NCBI RefSeq assembly: GCF_000010085.1
Contig: NC_007712.1
Location: forward strand, 1,612,001 to 1,676,000
DNA: 64,000 nt
Reading direction: 5' to 3'
Source: Sodalis glossinidius str. 'morsitans'
Lineage (GTDB): Bacteria; Pseudomonadota; Gammaproteobacteria; Enterobacterales; Enterobacteriaceae
Under the pieces are notes generated by a model, which saw only the letters and a program-made list of their open reading frames with translations, ran no database searches and was not told the origin of the DNA. How positions within the stretch are numbered: position 1 is the stretch's first letter; every line of letters starts with the position of its first letter. Shown here piece by piece: positions 27,301 through 35,989 of the stretch. The position numbers and the translations under genes are program-made.

Positions 27301-29049
27301 ATGCTAAACGATAAAGATCTCTCCACCTGGCAGACCTTCCGTCGCCTCTGGCCGATGATCTCACCTTTCAAGACAGGTCTGATCGTTGCGGCGATAGCCC
27401 TGATATTGAATGCCGCCAGTGATACTTTTATGTTATCGCTGCTCAAACCGCTGTTGGATGACGGCTTTGGCAAAGCTAATAGCAATATCCTGGTCTGGAT
27501 GCCGCTGGTCGTGATCGGCCTGATGGTGCTGCGCGGCGTCAGCGGCTTTGTCTCCAGCTATTGTGTTTCCTGGGTTTCCGGCAAGGTGATAATGAACATG
27601 CGTCGCCGGCTGTTCAATCACATGATGGACATGCCGGTGTCTTTTTTCGACCAGCAATCTACCGGCACGTTGCTTTCGCGCATTACCTACGATTCCGAGC
27701 AGGTGGCCTCATCGTCTTCCGGCGCGTTAATTACCGTCATTCGTGAAGGCGCATCGATCATTGGCCTGTTCGCGATGATGTTCTATTACAGCTGGCAACT
27801 GTCGCTGATTCTGGTGGTGATTGCGCCCGTTGTGTCATTTGCTATCCGGCAGGTGTCAAAACGGTTCCGCCAGATCAGTAAAAGAATGCAGAACACTATG
27901 GGGCAGGTGACCACCAGCGCCGAGCAGATGCTTAAAGGGCATAAGGAAGTGCTGATCTTCGGTGGTCAGAAGGTGGAGAATGAGCGTTTTAACAGCGTCA
28001 GTAATCGCATGCGCCAACAAGGGATGAAAATGGTGGCCGCCTCCTCGGTCTCCGATCCGCTGATCCAGTTTATCGCGTCGCTTGCGCTGGCCTTCGTCCT
28101 CTATGCCGCCAGCTTTCCGTCGGTAATGGAAACCTTGACTGCCGGGACCATCACCGTGGTGTTTTCGTCAATGATTGCCCTGATGCGTCCGCTAAAATCC
28201 CTGACCAACGTCAATGCCCAGTTTCAGCGCGGTATGGCGGCCTGCCAGACCCTGTTTTCCATTCTTGATATGGAAACCGAAAAGGATGAGGGCACGGTGG
28301 AAGTTGAACGCGTAAAAGGGGATATCGCTTTCGACCACGTCACTTTTTCCTATCCGGGTAAAGAGACCCCTTCGCTGCACGATATCAGTCTGAGCATTCC
28401 CACAGGCCATACAGTAGCGCTGGTGGGTCGCTCCGGCTCCGGGAAATCCACCATCGCCAATCTATTGACGCGTTTTTATGATATCCAGCAGGGTCAGATC
28501 CTGCTCGACGGCACCGATTTACGCGCCTATAAGCTCGCTTCGCTGCGTAATCAGGTGGCGCTGGTGTCCCAAAACGTGCATTTGTTTAACGACACTATCG
28601 CCAACAATATCGCCTACGCCCGCAAGGCCACCTATTCCCGTAAGCAGATTGAAAACGCGGCGCGCATGGCCTACGCCATGGATTTCATCGAAAAAATGGA
28701 TCAGGGTCTGGACACGGTAATCGGTGAGAATGGTGTTTTGCTGTCCGGCGGCCAGCGCCAGCGCATCGCCATTGCGCGCGCGCTGCTGCGGGATTGCCCG
28801 ATCCTAATCCTCGACGAAGCCACCTCGGCGCTCGATACCGAATCCGAGCGGGCAATCCAAAAAGCGCTGGATGCGCTGCAGAAAAACCGGACCTCCCTGG
28901 TCATCGCCCATCGCTTGTCCACCATCGAAAAAGCTGATGAAATCCTGGTGGTGGTGGAGGGGCGGATCGTTGAGCGCGGCAATCATGAGGAGCTAATGTC
29001 GCGCCAAGGTGTTTACGCCCAACTTCACCAGCTACAGTTCGGTCAATGA
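27301..29049 (+). CDS. msbA: Lipid A flippase MsbA
   Basis: Homodimeric ABC exporter that flips core-lipid A across the inner membrane. The N-terminal six-helix membrane domain is followed by a nucleotide-binding domain with Walker A GRSGSGKST near residue 378, signature LSGGQRQRIAIARAL near 481, Walker B ILILDEATSALD near 501 and the switch histidine in VIAHRLST near 537. All 582 residues align with E. coli MsbA. The stop overlaps lpxK (ATGA), which shows coupling. Confidence 0.98.
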   Translation: MLNDKDLSTWQTFRRLWPMISPFKTGLIVAAIALILNAASDTFMLSLLKPLLDDGFGKANSNILVWMPLVVIGLMVLRGVSGFVSSYCVSWVSGKVIMNMRRRLFNHMMDMPVSFFDQQSTGTLLSRITYDSEQVASSSSGALITVIREGASIIGLFAMMFYYSWQLSLILVVIAPVVSFAIRQVSKRFRQISKRMQNTMGQVTTSAEQMLKGHKEVLIFGGQKVENERFNSVSNRMRQQGMKMVAASSVSDPLIQFIASLALAFVLYAASFPSVMETLTAGTITVVFSSMIALMRPLKSLTNVNAQFQRGMAACQTLFSILDMETEKDEGTVEVERVKGDIAFDHVTFSYPGKETPSLHDISLSIPTGHTVALVGRSGSGKSTIANLLTRFYDIQQGQILLDGTDLRAYKLASLRNQVALVSQNVHLFNDTIANNIAYARKATYSRKQIENAARMAYAMDFIEKMDQGLDTVIGENGVLLSGGQRQRIAIARALLRDCPILILDEATSALDTESERAIQKALDALQKNRTSLVIAHRLSTIEKADEILVVVEGRIVERGNHEELMSRQGVYAQLHQLQFGQ

Positions 29050-30059
29050 TAGCCCGCATCTGGTCCGGCGCCTCGCGGCTGTATTGGCTACTATTGCCGT
29101 TCTCCTGGCTGTATGGATTAATTACGGCGCTTATCCGCTTCAGCTACCGCCGCGGCTGGCGTAAAGTGCATCGTTTTCCGCTGCCGATTGTGGTGGTGGG
29201 CAACTTGACCGCCGGTGGCAACGGTAAAACGCCGGTGGTGCTGTGGCTGGTTGCGCAACTGCAGCAGCGGGGCTGGCGGGTCGGGGTCGTGTCGCGCGGT
29301 TACGGCGGACGGGCGGCGCGCTATCCGCTGCTGCTCGACGCGACCACGACCAGCGATCAGTGCGGCGACGAGCCGCTGCTTATCTGGCAGCGCACCGGTG
29401 CGCCGGTTGCGGTGGCGCCGCGGCGCAGTGAGGCGGTGGCGGCGTTGTTGCGCGCGCAGTCCCTGGATGTGGTGGTGACCGATGACGGATTGCAGCATTA
29501 CGCGCTGGGACGGGATATCGAATGGGTGGTCATCGACGGCGAGCGCCGTTTCGGCAACGGCTGGTGGTTGCCTGCTGGTCCCATGCGCGAACGGGCCGGG
29601 CGCCTGCAAACGGTACAGGCTGTCATCGTCAACGGCGGCGATGCCCGGCCTGGCGAGGTGCCTATGCGCCTTGCTGCCGGCCCGGCGGTCAATTTGCTAA
29701 GCGGTGAACGCCGCGCTCTCGCCAGTCTGGCGCCGATAGTGGCGATAGCCGGGATTGGCCATCCACCGCGTTTTTTCGCCACCCTGCGCGCGGGCGGCGT
29801 AACGCCGGTGCGGGAGGTGGCGTTCGGAGATCATCAGGCCTACCAGCAGCAGATGCTCGATGCGCTGGTCGCGCTGGAGGAACGCCTGCTGATGACAGAG
29901 AAAGACGCGGTCAAGTGCCGCGCCTTTGCCCGCGCCAATTGGTGGTATTTACCGGTTGACGCGCAACTGCCCGCCGGCGCGGAGGAAGCGTTGCTGACGC
30001 CGATTTTGCAGGCGATTCGGCGCTGCCGGCCAACGGCGGACGGCGAGGCGAAACTCTGA
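29046..30059 (+). CDS. lpxK: Tetraacyldisaccharide 4'-kinase
   Basis: Adds the 4'-phosphate to the lipid A precursor at the membrane. An N-terminal membrane anchor (LLPFSWLYGLITALIRF) is followed by the P-loop NLTAGGNGKTPVVLWL near residue 57 and the conserved VVTDDGLQHYALGRDIE near 145. The 337-residue length is close to the E. coli 328. It is the second gene of the msbA operon. The gene found next in E. coli, ycaQ, is absent here. Confidence 0.95.
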   Translation: MIARIWSGASRLYWLLLPFSWLYGLITALIRFSYRRGWRKVHRFPLPIVVVGNLTAGGNGKTPVVLWLVAQLQQRGWRVGVVSRGYGGRAARYPLLLDATTTSDQCGDEPLLIWQRTGAPVAVAPRRSEAVAALLRAQSLDVVVTDDGLQHYALGRDIEWVVIDGERRFGNGWWLPAGPMRERAGRLQTVQAVIVNGGDARPGEVPMRLAAGPAVNLLSGERRALASLAPIVAIAGIGHPPRFFATLRAGGVTPVREVAFGDHQAYQQQMLDALVALEERLLMTEKDAVKCRAFARANWWYLPVDAQLPAGAEEALLTPILQAIRRCRPTADGEAKL

Positions 30060-30189
30060 AGTTCGGCGCTGCACCTACCTGATGGCAGGGTCTACAACGC
30101 AGAGTGCAGATATCTGACGTTTGTGCGCCACGGCGCAATGTGCTGCTATCTGCCGTATGGTTACCGGCTGCGCGTTTGGCACAGGCCGC

Positions 30190-30220
30190 AGAAAACAAAC
30201 GGCCCGGTTAACCGGGCCGT
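30190..30220 (-). terminator. Strong minus-strand terminator
   Basis: A gapless palindrome at 30199-30220 (arms ACGGCCCGGTT and AACCGGGCCGT) is followed on the minus strand by a T-rich stretch (TTTGTTTT). The T-run lies only on the minus side, so it should end a leftward transcript arising around 30300. Confidence 0.75.
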
Positions 30221-30239
30221 CCGAGCGATGTTTTATTGC

Positions 30240-30290
30240 TTAGCGACTAAAATTAGCGAACAGAGCAATGATTTTGTTTACTGTTTTCAT
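30240..30290 (-). CDS. Possible 16-residue leader or small protein
   Basis: Minus-strand ATG at 30290 encodes MKTVNKIIALFANFSR and stops at 30240, 20 bases before the terminator hairpin. A short amphipathic or hydrophobic peptide with its own terminator is the shape of a small-protein gene or of a small RNA with a chance frame. The ribosome-binding site is weak. No family is recognised. Confidence 0.35.
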   Translation of the reverse strand: MKTVNKIIALFANFSR

Positions 30291-30447
30291 GGCAGGCCTG
30301 TCTTAATAATCTTTAAAAAAAATGACGAATGTCAGCAATTACTGCGATAGACGGCAACGTTTGCCGGCGATGATTCCCGGCCCCGTACCCTTATGTTATT
30401 CTCTGCACCATTATCTCTTGCGCAGGCATTGCCCCCCTGGAGGAATC

Positions 30448-30630
30448 ATGGATCATCGCCTATTGGAAATCGTCGCTTGTCCGGTCTGTAACGGCAAATT
30501 TTATTACAACAAAGAACGTCAGGAACTGATTTGCAAGTCCGATGCGCTGGCTTACCCCTTGTGTGACGGTATCCCCGTGCTGCTGGAAAGCGAAGCGCGC
30601 GCCATTAAGCTGGATGAGACCAATTCATGA
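30448..30630 (+). CDS. ycaR: YcaR, Trm112-family zinc-ribbon-like protein
   Basis: A 60-residue protein, MDHRLLEIVACPVCNGKFYY at the start, with a CPVC pair near residue 12 and a CK at about 31. GGAGGAATC directly precedes the ATG. It lies just before kdsB with a four-base overlap, the normal arrangement. The family includes small partners of methyltransferases; the role in enterobacteria is not settled. The second cysteine pair is incomplete, as in E. coli. Confidence 0.93.
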   Translation: MDHRLLEIVACPVCNGKFYYNKERQELICKSDALAYPLCDGIPVLLESEARAIKLDETNS

Positions 30631-31382
30631 GTTTTATCGCCATTATTCCCGCTCGTTTCGCCTCCAGCCGCCTGCCCGGCAAGCCGTTGGCCGATATCAA
30701 CGGCAAACCCATGGTGGTCCGTGTCATGGAGCGGGCGCAAGCCTCTGGCGCCGATCGGGTCATTGTCGCGACCGATCATCAAGGGGTAGTCGAAGCGGTT
30801 GAGCGCGCCGGCGGCGAAGTGTACCTGACTCGTCCCGATCATCAGTCCGGCACCGAGCGGCTGCAGGAGGTTATCGATCGCTACGACTTCCCTGACGATC
30901 GGATTATCGTCAATGTGCAGGGCGACGAGCCGCTCATTCCGCCGCAAATCATCCTCCAGGTGGCGGATAACCTGGCGGGGGCAGAGGCTGGCATGGCCAC
31001 ACTGGCGGTGCCTATTACCACCGCAGAAGAGGCATTCAACCCCAACGCGGTAAAAGTGGTGGTGGATGCGCGCGGTTATGCGCTGTATTTCTCCCGTGCG
31101 ACTATCCCGTGGGACCGCGAAGGATTTGCCCGCAGCCGTGAGCACCTTTCTCATAGCCTGCTGCGCCATATCGGGATTTATGCCTATCGCGCCGACTTTA
31201 TACGTCGCTACGTCAGCTGGTCTGCCAGTCCGTTGGAGAAGATTGAGATCCTCGAACAACTGCGCGTTCTGTGGTACGGCGAAAAAATTCATGTCGCAGT
31301 GTCGAGCGTCGCGCCCGGCATGGGCGTGGACACGCCTGAAGAGCTGGCGCAGGTCCGTTTGCTGCAGCAACAGCTGGATTAA
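30627..31382 (+). CDS. kdsB: 3-deoxy-manno-octulosonate cytidylyltransferase
   Basis: Activates Kdo with CTP for lipopolysaccharide inner-core synthesis. It begins FIAIIPARFASSRLPGKPLA, the nucleotide-binding start of the family, and has NVQGDEPLIPP near residue 96. The protein is 251 residues (E. coli 248). ATG overlaps the ycaR stop. Confidence 0.96.
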   Translation: MSFIAIIPARFASSRLPGKPLADINGKPMVVRVMERAQASGADRVIVATDHQGVVEAVERAGGEVYLTRPDHQSGTERLQEVIDRYDFPDDRIIVNVQGDEPLIPPQIILQVADNLAGAEAGMATLAVPITTAEEAFNPNAVKVVVDARGYALYFSRATIPWDREGFARSREHLSHSLLRHIGIYAYRADFIRRYVSWSASPLEKIEILEQLRVLWYGEKIHVAVSSVAPGMGVDTPEELAQVRLLQQQLD

Positions 31383-31555
31383 CCCTACCGTGACGTCTGG
31401 CGCGGCGGCCTGTCGAGGATTCCGCGCCGATTTCCCGCCTTTGTTTGATCTAGCGCGACGTTTTGTTTTATACGCCGATCCTCCCCATGATGTCATGTGG
31501 TGCCGCGCGGTACCCGCCGATTTAATCCTGTGCCGAATATAAGGTTAGCGATGTC

Positions 31556-32165
31556 ATGGAACAGCTACGCGCCGAATTAAGCGCCGTTTTAGGGGAGCCG
31601 TTGAGCCGGCTTGAACGCATCAGCGAGCAACCTTATGCCCATCTGTATGCCATGTACGACAGGGAGGGGCATGTGCTCTCCCTGGTGGCGAAGAGCTATT
31701 TGTGTCCGGGTATCGCCCAGCAGGAAGCCTATAATCTGGTCGACATTGAGTAAAGTGTCGGAGCCGCTGCTACAGCATGATGATCGGATCTTGCTGTTCC
31801 GCACCCGGCAATGTTTACCACGGCTATTTGACGACTTTAACGAAGACTGCGTGCTGGTGCACGGTAATCTGTCGCTGCGCAGTATGCTCAAGGATCCGCG
31901 TAGCGACCAGCTGTTGGCGATGCTGAACTCCGGTACGCTGCTGTGGGCGCCGTGGGAGTACGATCTTTCCCGGCTGTGCGAGGAAGGGCTGGGTGAAGCG
32001 CTGCTCTTTCATTATCTCAGTCGCGCGCCGGTGGCGGAGGCATTTCTTTGTCGGCGCTGGCTGTATACGATCTGGGAAGCGGCGACACCGAATTGGCCGC
32101 CCGGTGGGCTTTGCTTTGCCGGACTCACCGCCCTTCATTTTACGTTTGTCTGGTCTTACCTTGGC
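31556..32165 (+). pseudogene. ycbJ: ycbJ, putative kinase-fold protein, inactivated
   Basis: The first 61 residues (MEQLRAELSAVLGEPLSRLE onward) match the start of E. coli YcbJ, an uncharacterised phosphotransferase-like protein of about 297 residues. The frame stops at 31753. The match resumes in another frame at about 31785 (ILLFRTRQCLPRLFDDFN, then LVHGNLSLRSMLKD, HG-N being the kinase-like catalytic segment). About 90 central residues are missing and the C-terminus shifts frame again near 32090. It is between kdsB and elyC as in E. coli. Confidence 0.88.
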
Positions 32166-32199
32166 GCACGGTGGCACCTATGCCGCCGTGCCGGCACGC

Positions 32200-33027
32200 T
32201 CATCGCTTGGCGTCGTTATCGCTAACCGGTGCCGGGCTGGCGTTGTTGGCAGGCGCAGGAGGGGACGTCATTGCCAGCAGCCGCTGCCATACTTGCCCGA
32301 GCGTTTCATACCAGACACGCTCGCTGTGACCCAGCCAAAGGGGCGAGGGCAGGATCTTCTCTTGCGGCTGCAGAGGACTGGTGATCGCAAGTTGATTCGC
32401 CGGTACCGGTATTGGTTGTAGCCCGGCGGCCGTAAAAAAGCCCATTGCCCGGGGCAGATGGTTGGCGGAGGTGACCAGCATCAACGGAGCTTGTCCTACT
32501 AGTCTTGCGACGCTCGCAGCTTCCTGGTGCGTGTCGCGCGGGCTGTCCAACGTCATGATTGCCGCAGCCGGTACGCCCAGGCTCTGCGCCACGCGAGAAG
32601 CGGCCTCGGCGCTGCTGACGAGATTGCCGGGTGCATTGGCGCCGGTAAACACCATCGTTGCGCTGGGGTGGGCGCGCCATTGGCGAATGCCTTCCGTCAC
32701 CCGTGGCAAGCTATTGTTAATCAGATTAGCGCTGGGGGGCCAATCGGGGTTCCAGGTATATCCGCCTCCTAACACCACGATCCATTTGACGGTTTCCCCA
32801 TGAGGCTGCCAAGTGGGATAATGGGCCTCCAGCGGCGCCAGCAGCCGATCGGCCACCGGCTGCAGACTCAGCGCCAGCAATACCAGCCAGCCTGCGCTCA
32901 GCAGCAGCCGGGCGGTTTTTGTTCCGCGGTTCAACCAGAGCAGCATTAACCCGGTCCCCATGACCACGAGCAGCAGCGGAAGCGGCAGCAGCAGGCCGCC
33001 GATAAACTTTTTCAGGGTAAACAGCAT
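32200..33027 (-). CDS. elyC: ElyC, envelope biogenesis factor with DUF218 domain
   Basis: Inner-membrane protein needed for normal peptidoglycan precursor supply at low temperature in E. coli (YcbC). Two membrane segments at the N-terminus (FIGGLLLPLPLLLVVMGTGL and LLLSAGWLVLLALSL) precede a periplasmic DUF218 domain with WIVVLGGGYTWNP, NSLPRVTEGI and LVTSANHLPRAM. The start at 33027 (MLFTLKKFIGG) matches E. coli and has GGAG upstream. The C-terminus is Ala/Pro-rich and longer than in E. coli. It converges on ycbJ. Confidence 0.93.
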   Translation of the reverse strand: MLFTLKKFIGGLLLPLPLLLVVMGTGLMLLWLNRGTKTARLLLSAGWLVLLALSLQPVADRLLAPLEAHYPTWQPHGETVKWIVVLGGGYTWNPDWPPSANLINNSLPRVTEGIRQWRAHPSATMVFTGANAPGNLVSSAEAASRVAQSLGVPAAAIMTLDSPRDTHQEAASVARLVGQAPLMLVTSANHLPRAMGFFTAAGLQPIPVPANQLAITSPLQPQEKILPSPLWLGHSERVWYETLGQVWQRLLAMTSPPAPANNASPAPVSDNDAKR

Positions 33028-33176
33028 GGGGCAAGCTCCGATTGGGTGAAATATAATCAACCAGCCGCAATCCGGCGCTGGAATGATTTATTCTACCTCA
33101 GCCTGTGACAAAATAGACTCCTCGCGCCCAGCGGCGACAAAACATCTTATAGCGCCGTGGCCGACCTGAGTCTTTC

Positions 33177-33952
33177 ATGATACAGGATCGCAATTTCGAC
33201 GATATCGCCGACAAATTCGCCCGTAATATTTACGGCACCACTAAAGGAAAGATCCGTCAGGCGGTATTATGGCAGGATCTCCAGACGTTACTGGCGCATT
33301 TGCCCCAGAGGCCGCTTTGCATATTGGACGCCGGCGGCGGCGAAGGGCGTATCGCCGCGCAACTGGCGACGCTGGGGCACGATGTGGTGTTGTGCGATCT
33401 TTCGGCGCAAATGATACATCGCGCGCAACAGCAGGCGAAAACGCTGGGCGTCGAGCAGCGCTTTCGCTGCGTACAGAGTGCGATTCAGGATATCGGTACG
33501 CATTTGGAAAGGCACGCCGATCTGATATTGTGTCATGCGGTACTGGAATGGGTCGCGCAGCCCGAAGCATTATTGCAAATACTTAATCAGTGTCTGGCCG
33601 GGGATGGCGCGTTGTCATTAATGTTTTACAATAAACACGGCCTGGTGATACGCAATATGCTGCTGGGCAATATGGCTTTTGTCGCGGCCGGTATGCCGAA
33701 AAGGAAAAAGCGATCTCTAATGCCTGACCATCCCTGTGATCCCGCTGACTGGAAAAAATGGGACTGGCCCCAATAGGCAAAAGCAGCGTACGGGTGTTTC
33801 ATTATTATCTGCAGAATAAACAGCAACAACAGGATGAATTTACCTCAATGCTGGAGATGGAACAGCGCTATTGTCGGCATGAGCCATTTATCAGTATGGG
33901 GCGTTATATCCACGTGATGGCGCATAAACCCACCCTGAAGGACGCATTATGA
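33177..33952 (+). pseudogene. cmoM: cmoM (smtA), tRNA cmo5U methyltransferase, frameshifted
   Basis: CmoM methylates 5-carboxymethoxyuridine at tRNA position 34. The SAM-binding start is intact (LCILDAGGGEGRIAAQLA, then DVVLCDLSAQMI). After GMPKRKKRSLMPDHPCDP the frame runs into a stop at 33776. The true continuation (LEKMGLAPIGKSSVRVFHYY to the stop at 33952) is in another frame. Comparison with E. coli suggests loss of about a dozen bases near 33742. About 185 of 260 residues precede the break, and the lost C-terminal part is conserved. Activity is doubtful. The remaining end still touches the mukF start. Confidence 0.85.
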
Positions 33953-35271
33953 GCGAATTTTCCCAGACTGTACCGGAACTGGTCGCCTGGGCCCGGAAAA
34001 ATGATTTTTCACTCTCGCTGCCTATCGACAGGCTGGCCTTTGTTCTGGCCATCGCCACGCTCAATAGCGAGCGGATGGACGGTGAAATGAGCGAAGGCGA
34101 ACTGGTGGATGCGTTCCGTTATGTGAGTGAAGGGTTTGAACAGACCCAGGAAACTGTGACGGTACGTGCTAACAATGCCATCAACGATCTGGTGCGTCAG
34201 CGTCTTCTTAATCGTTTCACCAGCGAGCTGGCGGAGGGTAACTCCATTTACCGCTTGACGCCGCTCGGTATCGGAATCAGCGATTATTATATTCGCCAGC
34301 GCGAATTCTCCACGCTGCGGCTGTCGGTCCAGTTGTCCATTGTTGCGCAGGAATTGAAGCGGGCGGCGGACGCGGCGGAAGAAGACGGCGACGAATTCCA
34401 CTGGCACCGGCATGTCTTTGTGCCGCTGAAATATTCCGTGGCGGAAATTTTCGACAGCATCGATATGACCCAGCGCATCATGGATGAACAGCAGCAAGGG
34501 GTAAAACAGGATATTGCCGCACTGCTTAATCAGGACTGGCGGGCCGCCATCTCCAGCTGCGAACTGCTGTTATCGGAAACCTCCGGCACGCTGCGTGAAC
34601 TGCAAGATACCCTGGAAGCGGCGGGGGATAAGCTGCAGGCCAATTTGCTGCGTATTCAGGATGCGACGCTCAACCATGACGAATTGCAGTTCGTCGATAA
34701 GCTGGTGCTGGATCTGCAAAACAAACTGGATCGGATTATCAGCTGGGGCCAACAGACGATCGATCTGTGGATCGGTTATGACCGCCACGTACACCGTTTT
34801 ATCCGTACAGCCATCGACATGGATAAGAATCGCGTCTTCGCCCAGCGCCTGCGCCAGTCGGTGCAAAATTATTTTGACGCCTCCTGGGCACTGACCTATG
34901 CCGACGCCGATCGGCTGATGGACCTGCGCGATGAAGAGCTGGCGCTGCGCAATGACGAAGTGACCGGCGAACTGCCGCCGGATATGGAATATGAAGAATT
35001 CAACGAGATCCGCGAGTACATTGCGGCGCTGGTGGATGAGGCGCTAGGGGTGTACAAACAGCAGCAATTGCCGCTCGACCTCGGCGCCGTGATGCGCGAT
35101 TACCTGGCGCGGTATCCGCGCGCGCGCCATTTCGATGTGGCACTCATCGTGGTCGACCAGGCGGTGCGCCTGGGCGTGGCCCGGTCAGATTTTACAGGGT
35201 TACCCGCACACTGGCAGGTAATCAACGATTTTGGCGCTAAGGTACAGGCCCATGTCATTGATGAGTATTGA
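33949..35271 (+). CDS. mukF: MukF kleisin subunit of condensin
   Basis: Kleisin that joins the heads of MukB and recruits MukE for chromosome compaction. It has 440 residues as in E. coli, with an N-terminal winged-helix dimerisation domain (VPELVAWARKNDFSLSLPID), a helical middle and a C-terminal MukB-binding domain. ATGA overlaps the end of the cmoM remnant. The operon mukF-mukE-mukB is intact. Confidence 0.96.
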   Translation: MSEFSQTVPELVAWARKNDFSLSLPIDRLAFVLAIATLNSERMDGEMSEGELVDAFRYVSEGFEQTQETVTVRANNAINDLVRQRLLNRFTSELAEGNSIYRLTPLGIGISDYYIRQREFSTLRLSVQLSIVAQELKRAADAAEEDGDEFHWHRHVFVPLKYSVAEIFDSIDMTQRIMDEQQQGVKQDIAALLNQDWRAAISSCELLLSETSGTLRELQDTLEAAGDKLQANLLRIQDATLNHDELQFVDKLVLDLQNKLDRIISWGQQTIDLWIGYDRHVHRFIRTAIDMDKNRVFAQRLRQSVQNYFDASWALTYADADRLMDLRDEELALRNDEVTGELPPDMEYEEFNEIREYIAALVDEALGVYKQQQLPLDLGAVMRDYLARYPRARHFDVALIVVDQAVRLGVARSDFTGLPAHWQVINDFGAKVQAHVIDEY

Positions 35272-35989
35272 AGAAAGTTTGCCAGTAAAACTGGCGAAAG
35301 CGCTGTCCAACCCTTTGTTTCCGGCGCTGGACAGTCAACTGCGCTCCGGCCGCCACATAGGCATTGAGGAGCTGGATAATCATGCTTTCCTGATGGATTT
35401 CCAGGAAGAGCTGGAGGGCTTTTACCGCCGTTATAACGTGGAGCTGCTGCGCGCGCCGGAAGGCTTTTTCTATCTGCGCCCGCGTTCCACTACTCTGATT
35501 CCTCGTTCGGTGCTGTCGGCTCTGGATATGATGGTCGGCAAAATTTTGTGTTATCTGTACCTTAGTCCAGAACGGCTGGCACACGAGGGCATTTTCAGTC
35601 AGCAGGAACTGTACGACGAACTGCTGAGCCTGGCCGATGAGAACAAGCTGCTGAAACTGGTGAATCAACGCTCTACCGGCTCGGATTTGGACAGGCAGAA
35701 GCTGCAGGAGAAAGTGCGCGCCTCCCTTCACCGTCTGCGCCGGTTGGGCATGGTCTGGTTTATGGGCAACGACGCCAGCAAGTTCCGCATTACCGAATCC
35801 GTATTCCGCTTCGGCGCCGACGTGCGCGCCGGCGATGATGCGCGCGAAGCGCAACTGCGGATGATTCGCGACGGCGAAGCGATGCCGCTGGAAAATGCCC
35901 TGTCGCGCGGCGATGAACAGGATGATAACGATGAAAACGAGGCGCTCGCCGGCGAAAGCGTGGAGGGCCCCGAGGATGAACAGGCATGA
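35252..35989 (+). CDS. mukE: MukE subunit of condensin
   Basis: Winged-helix protein binding MukF and MukB heads. Conserved stretches include ALSNPLFPALDSQLRSGRHI and GFFYLRPRSTTLIPRSVLSA. I place the start at ATG 35252 (MSLMSIEESLPVKL), with AAGG nine bases upstream, inside the 3' end of mukF. A second ATG at 35261 is also possible. An earlier frame start at 35231 would add residues absent from the family. The acidic C-terminal tail (DEQDDNDENEALAGE) is longer than in E. coli. Confidence 0.95.
   Translation: MSLMSIEESLPVKLAKALSNPLFPALDSQLRSGRHIGIEELDNHAFLMDFQEELEGFYRRYNVELLRAPEGFFYLRPRSTTLIPRSVLSALDMMVGKILCYLYLSPERLAHEGIFSQQELYDELLSLADENKLLKLVNQRSTGSDLDRQKLQEKVRASLHRLRRLGMVWFMGNDASKFRITESVFRFGADVRAGDDAREAQLRMIRDGEAMPLENALSRGDEQDDNDENEALAGESVEGPEDEQA

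Larger units (their letters stand above)
30060..30447. other. Region where ycaQ is missing, with a possible minus-strand small gene
   Basis: E. coli has ycaQ between lpxK and ycaR. Here only about 390 bases remain. No ycaQ frame is recognisable. The notable content is a 16-codon minus-strand frame followed by a strong hairpin (listed separately). Confidence 0.5.
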
